In this document: one piece after another, positions 20,101-29,024 of the stretch
Position numbering within the stretch: position 1 is the first letter of the stretch
Layout of the letters: every line of letters starts with the position of its first letter
Notes under the pieces: generated by a model
The model's database searches: none
What the model saw: the letters and a program-made list of their open reading frames with translations, nothing else
Told to the model about the DNA's origin: nothing
NCBI GenBank assembly: GCA_963575745.1
Contig: CAUYUJ010022518.1
Coordinates: 45,001-109,000, forward strand
Length of the DNA: 64,000 bases
Direction: 5' to 3'
Source of the DNA: Prorocentrum cordatum
Taxonomy: Eukaryota; Sar; Dinophyceae; Prorocentrales; Prorocentraceae
Translations under genes and position numbers: made by a program

Positions 20101-22132
20101 GGCCGAGAGCCTGATAGTCCTGCTGCCGAAACATACGAGCCACCGTGCAAAAGCGCTTCCTGAGCGTAAGTTCAGGGCGCACCAGTATGCGGACGGATTT
20201 GGCCGCCCAAGTCGCCCATGCTGGGCGTGAGGGTCTGGCCTGCTGCACGATACGGGCAAGCCAACATTTGACAGGTGTCACCTCCGACTGGTGTGACACT
20301 TTCACAACGCTGCTGACGGGAGCGGGAAGCTTAATAGAGTGGAGGTAGGACTTCAGGGACGAGCGTACTCTGACACGATCCATCCAAAACGGATACAGTG
20401 CTGTGAACTCCCAGACGTTGAATAAAAAGTCCGTGCCGTGGGTCCGATTCTTGCATATCAGGTCCCACGGCATGTGCTGATAGTTCGTGGAAGCCCATTT
20501 GAGCATCAAGACCGTGCTGCCTGAGCCCGTAATGTTAATCGGGCCCTGCCCCTGCTGTGCCTGCACACGCTGCTGCATAATCACATCGCACAAGTCACCA
20601 TATTTATGCTGGAGAAGGTGTTGCCATCTATGACGTGCGGCTAGATACTGCGAAAAACCCATGCGTTGTGAACATAAAGTTTGTATACGCTTGTCATGCC
20701 ATTTTTGATTAAGTACGGTCTGTGCCTCCGATGTGTGTTCACATTTCCGTCGTGTCCTCCGGTGTGTACGCGCGCGCGGGTGTAGCCGATACCGTGCACG
20801 TAGGCGCCCGAGGTGAGGATTAGTGAGGTTGTTAGCAAGCGGGCGTGAGTATGCAATGTGTGCGCTCTCAAGTGCATGTACGTCCTTGGTAGGGGTAATG
20901 GCCAGGACGAAGAATAAGAGCCAGGAAGTACATCCAGGTGTAAGTTGTACGTAGCGGCTTCTTTCCTTAGTTGGGGTTCCCAGGGCGACGCACCGCAGGC
21001 CTCGAAGGTGTTCCCGAAAACGCCCAACGCCTCCAGAATACCCCGCGGAACTCCGAACGAGGGATCCCTGGCCGATGTACAAGCTCTCGGAGCCTAACTG
21101 GTACACGAAACTCGAAGAGCCAGTGTTTTTATCCTTGGCCTGAGGCGTCGGCTTGGGGTCCTGGATACACCGAGCCTGCAGATAGACAAACTGAAACAAT
21201 TCGAGCGCATCCGCGATGCTCGCCTCCCCAGGCCTTGAGAAAGCAGCCTGCTGGAGCGGTGTAAAACTGTGACACAGGCGATGAGCACGCATGCGAGATT
21301 TCCGTCCACCACGGAATAGGGCGCGAACGCGGCAAATAGAGATGCACGAGGTGACGGCCGTCAGCAAGACAGACACGTAAGAGCTAACCCCAGCAAGGGG
21401 GATACACTTAAGCAAGTCCAACTGAACCACGTGCATGGCTTCTAAAAAGGTCACCGACGGCTGCGCACATAAACACTGCCAGAGCCCAGCCGTGAAGACT
21501 GTTGCCACCGTCGAAGCAGACGGAGAGGAACCTTTAAGGTCTGAGTACACCGACAGTTGGGTCGACCATCCAGTTAGCAAATCAAGTTCCCGAACAACTT
21601 TGACCAATATCTGAGAACCGCCAAGCGTGTGATGTGTCGCCCGTTGTCGTAGGTGAATCCGAATGCGGTCGTCGCTGTCGGACTGCAAGGTACCAGTAGC
21701 ACAGGAAACGCGGAACGCTAGGATGGTGAGGAAGAGGAGCCAGCGACCTTGTTTAGTTTTAGTTGTGCGGCCGCATGCCCAGATCATATAGTAAGTGCCT
21801 GTAAACATTGGATTGGTGCACATCCAAACGATATAGCCACCATTTGAGAGAAGAGTATAAGACGAGTATATCATAGCCCACCATAGGGCGTGAAATCTGT
21901 CACGGATTATGGTTAGCTGATATGGATTCTGACGCGGCGTCTCTACAACCTTCCGTCGTCGTGATATCTCAGCCACGAGTGAAATGCTTCTAAGTACATT
22001 GGAGTCTGCTGAAACCGCCAGTGCGTGAATTGAATCTCCTGGTGCGTCTCGAATAGTACCCGCGTCGTGTGATTGAAATCCCGATGCGTGATCCATACAA
22101 ATCGTTCGGTCTCCGAGAAGCGATTTAGCCAT
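17111..22132 (-). CDS. Reverse transcriptase with N-terminal GIY-YIG endonuclease (PLE ORF)
   Basis: 1673 codons. Residues 82-147 and 241-267 hold several hydrophobic, probably membrane-spanning segments. GIY-YIG domain about 342-440: VYQLG (343-347), LYIGQG (351-356), RFREHL (371-376), Glu422 in ALESAHI and NNL (434-436), so the catalytic Tyr, Arg, His, Glu and Asn positions are present. RT about 850-1230: fingers motifs YIYPTVKLK (853-861) and CTKPTHSCFRNICSF, a Cys cluster C946-x-C948-x2-C951-x5-C957, motif A DAGQAYEAI (Asp964), motif B GIPIGGPLSG (1056-1065), motif C RYVDDI (Asp1097/1098). Residues 1300-1420 are Gly/Gln/Pro rich and 1475-1524 are coiled-coil-like. The ATG at 22132 is the first after an in-frame TGA at 22198-22196. 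The protein is about twice the usual PLE length. Confidence 0.85.
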   Translation of the reverse strand: MAKSLLGDRTICMDHASGFQSHDAGTIRDAPGDSIHALAVSADSNVLRSISLVAEISRRRKVVETPRQNPYQLTIIRDRFHALWWAMIYSSYTLLSNGGYIVWMCTNPMFTGTYYMIWACGRTTKTKQGRWLLFLTILAFRVSCATGTLQSDSDDRIRIHLRQRATHHTLGGSQILVKVVRELDLLTGWSTQLSVYSDLKGSSPSASTVATVFTAGLWQCLCAQPSVTFLEAMHVVQLDLLKCIPLAGVSSYVSVLLTAVTSCISICRVRALFRGGRKSRMRAHRLCHSFTPLQQAAFSRPGEASIADALELFQFVYLQARCIQDPKPTPQAKDKNTGSSSFVYQLGSESLYIGQGSLVRSSAGYSGGVGRFREHLRGLRCVALGTPTKERSRYVQLTPGCTSWLLFFVLAITPTKDVHALESAHIAYSRPLANNLTNPHLGRLRARYRLHPRARTHRRTRRKCEHTSEAQTVLNQKWHDKRIQTLCSQRMGFSQYLAARHRWQHLLQHKYGDLCDVIMQQRVQAQQGQGPINITGSGSTVLMLKWASTNYQHMPWDLICKNRTHGTDFLFNVWEFTALYPFWMDRVRVRSSLKSYLHSIKLPAPVSSVVKVSHQSEVTPVKCWLARIVQQARPSRPAWATWAAKSVRILVRPELTLRKRFCTVARMFRQQDYQALGQLSLHDFHLAARGDDMERIHMNGRIPLLTPSLTQPQRDNTQTSCRRWLSSQGLDKTTYPNYRARRPRPSQPKSLDDRRYKALGEARLKFEAKAFEAQDPICFTVEDKDPNTMWRINGLYHLARWLHMIAKAPERWRVVDTSKAAVVAWYRLLYDYTIPKSLRAKGEGPLNAEHVPYIYPTVKLKCWDGGHLPPEQGRHKCTKPTHSCFRNICSFVRLPSRSLYRSISRAFTFLSNQMNPGWSFSSLDTAVPNIVDQYSHLVSAPSAGPCLCRGCQAPMTCPGLVVGDAGQAYEAIAVEKIHECLDRLFAKLAESEKEGKQRCITVMRTQRSHVFFGGTTTRRLWDRTVWYSSSIRRALEGFLGMRLFLVSGLVVQQLCGIPIGGPLSGAVLHAVLSDLEFSTDSRYPGRRSTIMTGRYVDDIILASKVCCSKCLKRLVWHVYGSTVKFDYTEPTQINPSTLMAPYLEAVLFFTHKGCTNWVIHKNEAYGFSGRASELAKQSLPPYLGVFPPALLKQHRAELRGRLRRWQQLRVCDLNWLILICSDVLLLLRLGYSGQHIHRIWYDILPPSQQLEISKAAIRLVLLTSKALRAPPGTLAAVFSQSLAGTATPTQTDVRTPPTSAASGMFSSWRSKGSGKAGNKGGPYTPRFQQFQQPQWGKGSNYNKYGGGGSSQGGFTGMLGQMTSVMDNIAALGELTRVGNALAQTQQQPIQPVPPAVGATPPATPPGAAPGADIPGVPTTSEPARELVSALTDVLRNSAPGDSRLQQTVDRLHNLVGNPSTANGSASGNSQLAQHPVIQQLQSNMATLQSTVDAHGQQIGTINTTLASAAEDSRATREMMERMMGMPHRPPATPQNGLPRHLGPPSPEAGSAAPGAGGGTGGGAGPLVKPQMTVADHDHAIAILGIGAQRQNMVQLSQEIASSEGAVMPYSEWWTQIARCKGIAQWQTKLQAIGLPEGNPTAASSFNKIGQIIYSKIQHDGTWSDTDLQTITLS

Positions 22133-22303
22133 CGAGAGTCTGGGGTGATAACGCCACCGATGCGTAAAGCCAGTTCGCGATCCACGAATACTCGATCACG
22201 TGCGTGCTGCATATTCCAATGAAAGGTATGAAGGGTTGAGTTACGTAGACCAGGGTGCGGTACACACAGCCGTCAGACGGTAAGTGCTCCACTCTCCCTG
22301 GGT

Positions 22304-22875
22304 CACACAAGTGATGAGAAGTTAACCAATCTTGTTTTGAGTCCCACTTCGAGTCCCCGTGGAGGCCTTCGTAGGTCAGGATCCCTGCGAGTTTTCAGTG
22401 TATCCTTTTCCTCAGCACAAGCGGGCGAGATCAACCGAGCGGGAGCCTATACGTATATGCGCCGACGTGTCGGCTTGAGCGAGCTCCTAAACCCCCGCTC
22501 GGAGGTCTGATGCTGAAATGTCTGTGGTGTGAGAAGCGGCAATCAAGCAAATGATACTGATAAGAACAGGTACTACTAGCCTGTTGCTTTTGGACCTTGG
22601 GAGCGGGAGCGAGACGAGGCAGGGGAGGAAGAGGAAGGAGGAAGGAGGAAGGAGAGAGGAAAACAACAACAATATTATCAGGCTGTTGGGCTGCTGTCTA
22701 CTGGGCTCGACCGTCATGCGGATTTCCCTACACTTTTCGAGCACAAACAATAAACAAACGAGCAATCGTATTCTGAAACGCTACGCTCACAAGTGTGTGT
22801 GCAGGGCAAAGACACGTCGGAACTCTAAGAGAACTGTAAAACGAGTCCAATAGTATGTTGAAAGAAGCACACACA
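22304..22875 (-). repeat. Pseudo-LTR, upstream (5') copy
   Basis: Aligns to 16003-16574 without gaps and with 6 substitutions (about 1 percent). It lies 5' of the ORF on the sense strand and would carry any promoter. The 170 bp between it and the ATG hold only short frames. Confidence 0.9.
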
Positions 22876-22972
22876 CAACAAACACACAACAAATACACAA
22901 AACACACAAAAAAAACACAGTGGGAAGAACACACACACACAAACAAAAAAAAAACACACACACAGACAGCGC
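22867..22972. repeat. CA-rich microsatellite at the 5' end of the retroelement
   Basis: CACACA and CAAA units. The stretch cagtgggaagaacacacacac resembles ctgtgggaaaaagcacacac at 15970-15990 on the far side of the element. Confidence 0.8.
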
Positions 22973-23239
22973 AGTGTGGAGTCACCCAGCTGCCTGCGGC
23001 AAGTCCCGCCACCGCGCCCCTGCAGCGGCGCAGCAGCGCAGCAGAAAGGAGGCCTGGTGAGGGAGCAGCCAGGTCCTGACGAGCGGTCAGAACTGGGACG
23101 GGCTGTGAACTCAGCCTCGTCTCCGTCCGCGTGGTAGGGAGGAGGTCGAGTTCGCGCCCCGTTGCAGTTCAGCGAGCGTTCTGAATCGAGACGGGTCGGG
23201 AACTCGACCTCATCTTCGTCTGCGCTGTAGGGAAAGTAG

Positions 23240-23285
23240 GAGGATGAGGAGAATGATGATGATGATGAGGAGGAGGAGGATAAGA
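23240..23285. repeat. GAT/GGA microsatellite
   Basis: ATG ATG and GAG GAG runs just before a CTTGG satellite. Confidence 0.8.
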
Positions 23286-23324
23286 AGAAAATGCAGACAG
23301 GGAGGAAGAGGCCTCGACAATCTG

Positions 23325-24340
23325 TTCCGCCTCCTCGGAGGCCTCTTTGGGCCTCTTGGGGCCTCTTGGGGCCTCCTCGGGCCTTGTTGGCCCGCCCGAC
23401 GCCCTCGGCGGCCGTCCTCCGGGGGCTCTCTGGGCCCTCTCCGTGCCCTCGTGGAGCGCTTGAGGGCCGCCCTGGCCTTCCTGGGAGGCTCGCGGGCGGA
23501 CTTGGAGTCCTCTCGTCGGGGGAGGACAGGCACCCGTACCGCTACCCTTCGCCCGTTTTGCCCCCTTTTGGGGGTTTCTTGGGTGGCCCTCGCCGCCGCC
23601 ACCGGACTCGCCTCGAGATTATGGTCGGACCGCACCCCGGGGGGAAGATCCAGGCAGTAGCGGCATCGGTGCCTTTTCTGGTCACCCCATTTTGGGCCGA
23701 CTTGAGACCCTGTTTGAAGCACCATCGGCCGCATTGGAGTCATCCTGGAGGCCTCTCGACGCGAACCTCAGAATCACTAAACCACCATAGGGACAGAAAT
23801 GTCTGTTCGCTCTCTCGGAGGCCACTTCGGGCCTCTTGGTGACCTCTCGGGGCTTCTTGGGCCGTCTTAGGGGGCCATCGGCCCGTCTGACGCCTTCGGC
23901 GGCCGGCTTGGGGGCCCCTCCGGGCCGCCTGGTGTTCTCGTGGAGCGCTTGAGGGCCGTCTTGGGACCATTTTGGCAGATTTGTGGGCGATCTTAGGGCC
24001 GTCTTGGGCCGACTGGGGGCCCACTTTGGGGCCTCGTCCGCTGTATTGGAACTATACTGGGGGCTTCTTGGGTCGTCTTGGGCGGTCGGAACATCCACCC
24101 ATCAGGTGAGAACATCAGAATCCGTCAAAGACCTTCAGAATGTTATTGTGTGCTGCCTTCTCGGGCTCTCCTGGGAGGCCTCTTGGAGCCCTCTTGGGCC
24201 GAGTTTGAAGCCTCTCGACCGTCTTGAGGCCAATTAGGAACCTCTAGTGCCGTCTTGGGTCGTCTTGGACAGTCTTGGTGTCATCTTGGCTGTCTTGGGA
24301 GCCGTCTTGGGAGCCTCTTGAGCCGACTGGTGGCCAAAAA
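23325..24340. repeat. CTTGG-type degenerate satellite
   Basis: Repeated GGCCTCTTGGGGCCTC-type units run in three blocks, broken by the MITE-S copy at 23528-23690. Confidence 0.85.
23528..23690. mobile_element. MITE-S copy 2
   Basis: Left end ggcacccgtaccgctaccc and right part gcagtagcggcatcggtgcc are inverted. The core cgccgccaccggactcgcct ... cggaccgcaccccgggg matches copy 1. Confidence 0.7.
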
Positions 24341-25202
24341 GAGCGTTGGAGAGCAGCTGCATGGGGGTAGGTTTTCGAAATACGCGTGCGATGAGGGGGT
24401 TGGCCTTGGAAAGCATAAACATTTTTCCAACTATCCGAGGAGCATTCTAACACGCCCACTCCGTGCAGGCACCTTGGCGGATCCACTCATCTTTCTTTGG
24501 TATTGCATTGCCCGCTCGCGGGTCTTTTACCCATGTACGTGTTTCGGCGCGTACATCCTTTTGCGGTTATGCATACACCTGCTGCGTGCAGCCGGTTTCG
24601 GCCCCGCCGCCAGCCATCTTCCTTGATACATTGGTACCTCGGGCACCGAGATGCCGCGGCCAAGCCAGGATTTTGAGCTGATTCGCCAACCGCCCATTTG
24701 AGCGGCGGGCAAAAACGGGGTCGATTGCGCGGACATTCGCGCGTAAGTTTCCAGCGTAAGGTCGCGCGTGAGCGCCCTCTTCTCCACGCGGTGTGCCGCG
24801 CTGGCGGCCCGCGTGAGCCGGTGCCCAATGTTGCTATGTCTTCTCGTGCAAGGCCCGTTTCTATTCTCGTTCGTTCTGTTATCGCCCCCTTTTCGTCCGC
24901 CCCGATTGAGGCGGGTCAGTCGGAGGGGCTCCACAGTACACGCCACGTCGTCTGGTGTGCCAGGGAGCGGAGGAGTTCGGCAACGGAGTTCGGCGAGGAG
25001 TTGGCCGGCCAGACGGCTTGGTGTACACTTCCACTCGGAGCGTAGGCGCGGGTACGCGGCCAAAAAGCCGGTCTAGTTTGGCATAATGCGTTTCAGATCC
25101 GTTTTATTTGTGACAAGTTGGGGCGTATTTGGGGCTAGCTCGGCTTCAATGGCCTTTTCATCAGGCCTAGTCGCCTCTTTCTGACAAAGACCTTCCAGAA
25201 GT
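24341..25202. other. Unique sequence, nothing recognised
   Basis: Several short frames and one hydrophobic stretch near 24500-24580, without splice signals or phase that would fit the surrounding gene. Confidence 0.4.
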
Positions 25203-25351
25203 TAGGGGGCCACATGCGAACCCTACCCCTACCCCCCTCGATTCCTGAGGGGGAGAGTGGGGTTCACTTCGTTCGGGAGGTCCCGAGCGAAGTGAACCCC
25301 CCCCCCTCAGAAATCGTGGGGGGTAGGGGTAGGGCTCGCATGTGGCCCCCT
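25203..25351. mobile_element. Fold-back element
   Basis: About 65-bp arms (AGGGGGCCACATGCGAACCC ... TGAGGGGG ... GGTTCACTTCG and its complement) surround a loop of only about 15 bp. The arms include GGGGGTAGGGGTAGGG. The whole unit can fold into one hairpin. Confidence 0.9.
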
Positions 25352-25578
25352 GGAGGTGACCGCCTGAATGATCCGAGCGTCTCCTGGTCAGCGCGTCCCC
25401 GAACCCGCGGGGACCTATCCGTCCCCACCGCCCCCGGGGCTCGGTCTTCGGAGAGCTCGGCAGGCGGTGGGCATGGACACACTCGTGCCCCCTTTCGGGC
25501 CGAGCTGCTCCTCTCCACCGCTGGCCGGGGCCCCGGGACATCGCTTCCCCCAGCGCGTCCCCGGACCACACCTTTCAA

Positions 25579-25806
25579 GCAGTGGCGAAGCGTCCTGGCG
25601 TGCCTACAGGCCTATTAAAGAATGTTCCAATCACGTTTTGTGGTTTCCACGAAATGTTCTTAGACCATGTCTGACTGGGGCTGACTTGTCTTAACACATC
25701 GGGGTGATGTTCTAAGAAGATGGTCTGTTTCATAGAACATTGTTGGTTTTAAAGAACATGTCGTGGTAGGCCTACAAGAATGCCGGGACGGTCGGTCCCT
25801 GCTCAA
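25579..25806. mobile_element. MITE-B copy 1
   Basis: Starts cagtggcgaagcgtcctggc and ends gccgggacggtcggtccctg. Both ends carry TAGGCCTA-type inverted sequence, and the interior has GTTCTTAGA/TCTAAGAAC pairs. Copies lie at 40607 and 54392. Confidence 0.8.
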
Positions 25807-26290
25807 AGCGCGAACCCGGATCGTTCTTTGGACCTCCTCGTTGCGTGATGTCCAGCCCCAAACCAAAACCATGGTTTGGTTCTGGAGGTCGCGAGCCCAG
25901 TCGCCGCCGCGTTCGCAGCGGCCGCTCATCGGGGCAAGGTTCTTGTCAAGGAGGGGCATGCCCTTCCGAACCCGCCCCCCGCTCTGCGATGCAGACGTGG
26001 CACATACTGCACAATAATGCAGCAGGCAGCTGTCAACGTATGCCAAATGTGGGCAGTGCTGTCTGTTTGGTCAGTTCGCGCGACGCGTTTTCCTCGCCCT
26101 GGATTTGCGGCGCTCCTGCGTCCGCAAGGACAGCGTCGAGCACTCGAGCCTGACCTCGGCACGCTCCGAAGCTCTTCACGTTCTGAGGGCGCTCCCGCCG
26201 TCTCGTGGCCCCGCCCTTCTTCTCCGTTCTGCCCTCCGTGCCTGCTTCGCTTCCGACGCGCCCCGCCGACAGCCGACCGCGTGAGTAGAT

Positions 26291-26474
26291 TTAAGTCGGG
26301 CCTGTCCCCCTACAGCTGGATTTTCGACGAGAAATAAAACAATACACCAAACATAATTTAAACATAGTCCAAACATAGTCTGGTGACTTTATATATATGA
26401 CCTTTTTGGGGTACTTCTGAGTATTTTTTGTTTTTGACTCAAAATCCCCCTGTAGGGGGACACGCCCGACTTAA
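26291..26474. mobile_element. MITE-A copy 2 (best preserved)
   Basis: TTAA is present at both ends, GTCGGGCCTGTCCCCCTACAG on the left and its near complement on the right, with an A/T-rich interior. TTAA at both borders recalls piggyBac-type non-autonomous elements. Confidence 0.85.
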
Positions 26475-26599
26475 GAGTAGTTCCAGCTCGCCGCCGATAA
26501 AAACCATTTGTCTGGGCGAGAAGCCCCACCATGTGCAGTTGCGAGTCGCGCTCGGCAGGCGAGACGAGGGAGGGAGGGCACGCAACGTGCGAGAAGGGG

Positions 26600-26960
26600 G
26601 GGCCGACATGGGTGCGGTGGCGCCACGCGGGCCCTCCCGCCGGGGCCTTCGGTGGGGCTCCCCATGGGGGCCGAGACGCGCGAGGGGTTTGCCGAAATAG
26701 GCGCGGCGGCGCCGTGCGAACCTTCCCTCTGGGGTTTTCGGTGGAGCTCCCTCTGGGGCCACGAAGTGTGAGGGGCGTGCCAAGACGGGCGCGGTGGCGC
26801 CAGGCGGACCCTCCCGCTGGAGCCTTTCGGTGGGGCCCCTCGGAACGTGTGTGGGGATGTGCCGAAATGGGTGCGGGGGCGCCAGGCGGAGCCTCTTCTG
26901 GGGCCTTCGCTGTAGCTCCCTTTGGGGCCACGAAGCGTCTGACGGGTGTGCCGACACGAC
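26600..26960. repeat. 87-bp minisatellite, about four units
   Basis: The block GGGTGCGGTGGCGCC ... CTTTCGGTGGGGC recurs at about 26611, 26699, 26787 and 26872. The period is close to 29 codons, so the minus-strand frame stays open and yields repeated APPKAPAGG-type peptides. Confidence 0.85.
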
Positions 26961-27329
26961 GACGAGGAGCGAGGAGGATGCAAGAGGAGGGGCGGAAGAA
27001 GGAGGGTGGGAGGTACTCGGGGCGATGCCATCTCAAACAAGGGCCCGACATCACAGGATGGATGGTCTGGGAGCACACGTTTCGGTTCGGGGCCCGACTC
27101 TCACGCGCAACCGCCCCCCTCGCCCCCGCTGGGCTCCTGGCCCCCGCGCTCGCAGCCCGAGCTCGTGCTGACCGTCTTCGCCCCGGTCCTCGGGGAGCCG
27201 CAATGGGGGGGCGGCCGGCCGGCGACGGCGCCGGCGGGCCCCATGATTTGCCACACGGGGTGTTCCAAGGGGAGGGCGGGGAGGGCCTCCTCCTTGGGCA
27301 GGCCGCTGGAGCGCTCGCTTGGGGCGCCA

Positions 27330-27560
27330 GGGCCTCCTCCTCCTCCCTTTCCTCTCCTCCTCCTCCCCTCCTCCTCCACCTCCTCCTCCTCCCCTCCTTC
27401 TCCGCCTCCTCCTCCTCCTGCCATTCCTCGAGAGAGTGAGGAGGAGGAGGAGGAGGAGGAGGAGGAGGAGGAGGAGAAGACAGCACGGTTCGCAGTCCTG
27501 AGTCCTCAGGAGCAGGAGGAGGAGGAGGAGGAGGAGGAGGAGGATCGAGGAGGAGGATCG
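27330..27560. repeat. CTC tract followed by GAG tract (mirror-type junction)
   Basis: CCTCCT repeats to about 27425 switch to GGAGGA repeats to about 27550, a near-inverted polypyrimidine/polypurine pair able to form a long hairpin. Confidence 0.9.
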
Positions 27561-27779
27561 AGGGCTTAACCTCGAGAGGAGTCGGACTCTCAGGATCGAG
27601 GTTTTTGGGGGGTGGTCGGTGGTCGGGTGGTCGCTGTTGGACACCTCTCGCCCTATGCGAAGACATGCCCCCCCCTCCCCTTCGACGAGCGGCTGCCAGG
27701 CGCCCCGCGCCGCGGCCGGGCGGCACAGGGAGGTCCTCCGCCTCTCTCTCCTCTTCCTCGACCTCCTCGATGAAGGAGA

Positions 27780-27945
27780 AGAAGATCAGAGGATCCTTCT
27801 CCTGCTCCTCCTCCTCCTCCTCCTCCTCCTTCTCGTCCTCCTCCTCCTCCCCCTCCTCCTCCTCCTCCTCCTCCTCCTCCCCCTCCTCCACCTCCTCCCC
27901 CTCCTCCCCCTCCTCCCTCTTCCTCCTCCACCTCCTCGAAAGGAT
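27780..27945. repeat. CTC polypyrimidine tract
   Basis: CCTCCT and CTCCCC units. Confidence 0.9.
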
Positions 27946-28184
27946 AAGAACATCAGGTGAGGAAGAGATCCCGATACCGCTACAGTGGGTGCTCGCATCA
28001 AGAAACCATTCATTTGCTTTCCGTCGGGGCATCCTGGTTTTTCTCGCTCCGTGCACTGCGCGGTGACTTCCCGCGGCGGCTGAAGGAGCTGCTGCTTTTA
28101 GGGTGCTCTGGGCTTCCCCTCCTCGCGCACTGGTTTTCAGGGTTGGGTTTCTTGCGAGGGTTTTTTTGCGGTCGTGCCCGCACT

Positions 28185-28380
28185 GTACCATTCCTTCGTC
28201 GCCACGCCTGGACTCGCCTTGCAGTTCTGGTCAGAGCGCACCCCTGGAGAGACCCGGGGGGTGCGGTATGGGTACCTCGCAAGCATGGAGAGGGGTATGG
28301 GTATGGGTACCGCGCAGGCACGGAGACAGGCGCGGTTGGGTATGGGCACATCGCAAGTATGGGCACCTTGCGGTAATGTC
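28185..28380. repeat. MITE-S relative plus GTATGGGTACC minisatellite
   Basis: The core ccattccttcgtcgccacgc ... ggtcagagcgcacccctgga matches the MITE-S copies. It is followed by 4-5 degenerate units around GGGTATGGGTACCGCGCA. Confidence 0.65.
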
Positions 28381-28570
28381 TCCCCCCAGAGGAAGAATCG
28401 GAGTCACGCAGGCATGGAGCAAGGCGCGCCGGGTTGGCGACAGGGTCCCGTTCCCGCACAAAATCGGCGCGCTCTGTCGCCGAACCAGGCGGTATGGGCT
28501 GCCTGCGTCGGGGTGTGCGTTCCCGACCCATGGATTTGGCGCCCGCGCGCCAGAACCGAAGATGAGTACA

Positions 28571-28736
28571 CATTGTTCATGTCTACTTCTTCGAAAGTTA
28601 TTTTTTGTTAGGGGGACAAGATCCTTTCATGTCTAATTGTTCTATCCTGGGCCTCTTCCTGGCCACTTGGGGGGCCAGGAACAATTGGAAACGAACACGA
28701 TTAGAAATGAGCACGATTAGAAACGAAAGACGTGTA
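28571..28736. repeat. Dispersed repeat K, copy 1
   Basis: The segment attgttcatgtctacttctt to gcacgattagaaacgaaaga recurs at 40873-41041. It contains the hairpin ATTGTTC ... CTGG / CCAGGAACAAT. Confidence 0.85.
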
Positions 28737-29024
28737 ATCCATGTTAGCGTGCGCCCGAGAAGAACGAACATCGTAATGATTGCCATCGGGAGGGGGTCTC
28801 GAGGGAAACGTGTTTTGAGTCCATGTTTATTCTAGACGCTTCGCGTGACCCCACTTGTCCGCAGTGTCGTCCGCTCCTGCGCACCCAGTGGGTAATTTAG
28901 GCCATTGCTTGTTTGCAATTCCCTGACGGCGCCTGGCATCTCTGCGCGCTCGCGAACAAAACGTGACCCCACTTGCTGATCCGACGACGATGCCCAGGCG
29001 AGTTGCGCTGCTCAGGGACGTGGG

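Larger units (their letters stand above)
16003..22875 (-). mobile_element. Penelope-like element with N-terminal GIY-YIG, sense on the minus strand
   Basis: Direct repeats of 572 bp bound a 5.7-kb interior at a constant offset of 6301 bp with no indels. The single long ORF has GIY-YIG endonuclease followed by reverse transcriptase. That gene order, the pseudo-LTR layout and the CA-microsatellite setting match the permuted N-terminal-EN Penelope-like elements described as Naiad and Chlamys. LTR retrotransposons are excluded by the lack of protease, RNase H and integrase. The element is antisense to the host gene and lies inside its 15.9-kb intron. Only 6 substitutions separate the terminal repeats, so the insertion is young. 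Confidence 0.85.

Noticed and set aside
16003-22875. LTR retrotransposon
   Set aside because: No protease, RNase H or integrase, no TG...CA ends with a primer-binding site; GIY-YIG plus RT and pseudo-LTRs fit a Penelope-like element.
26389-28191. 600-codon minus-strand ORF
   Set aside because: Composed of the 87-bp minisatellite and CTC/GAG tracts.
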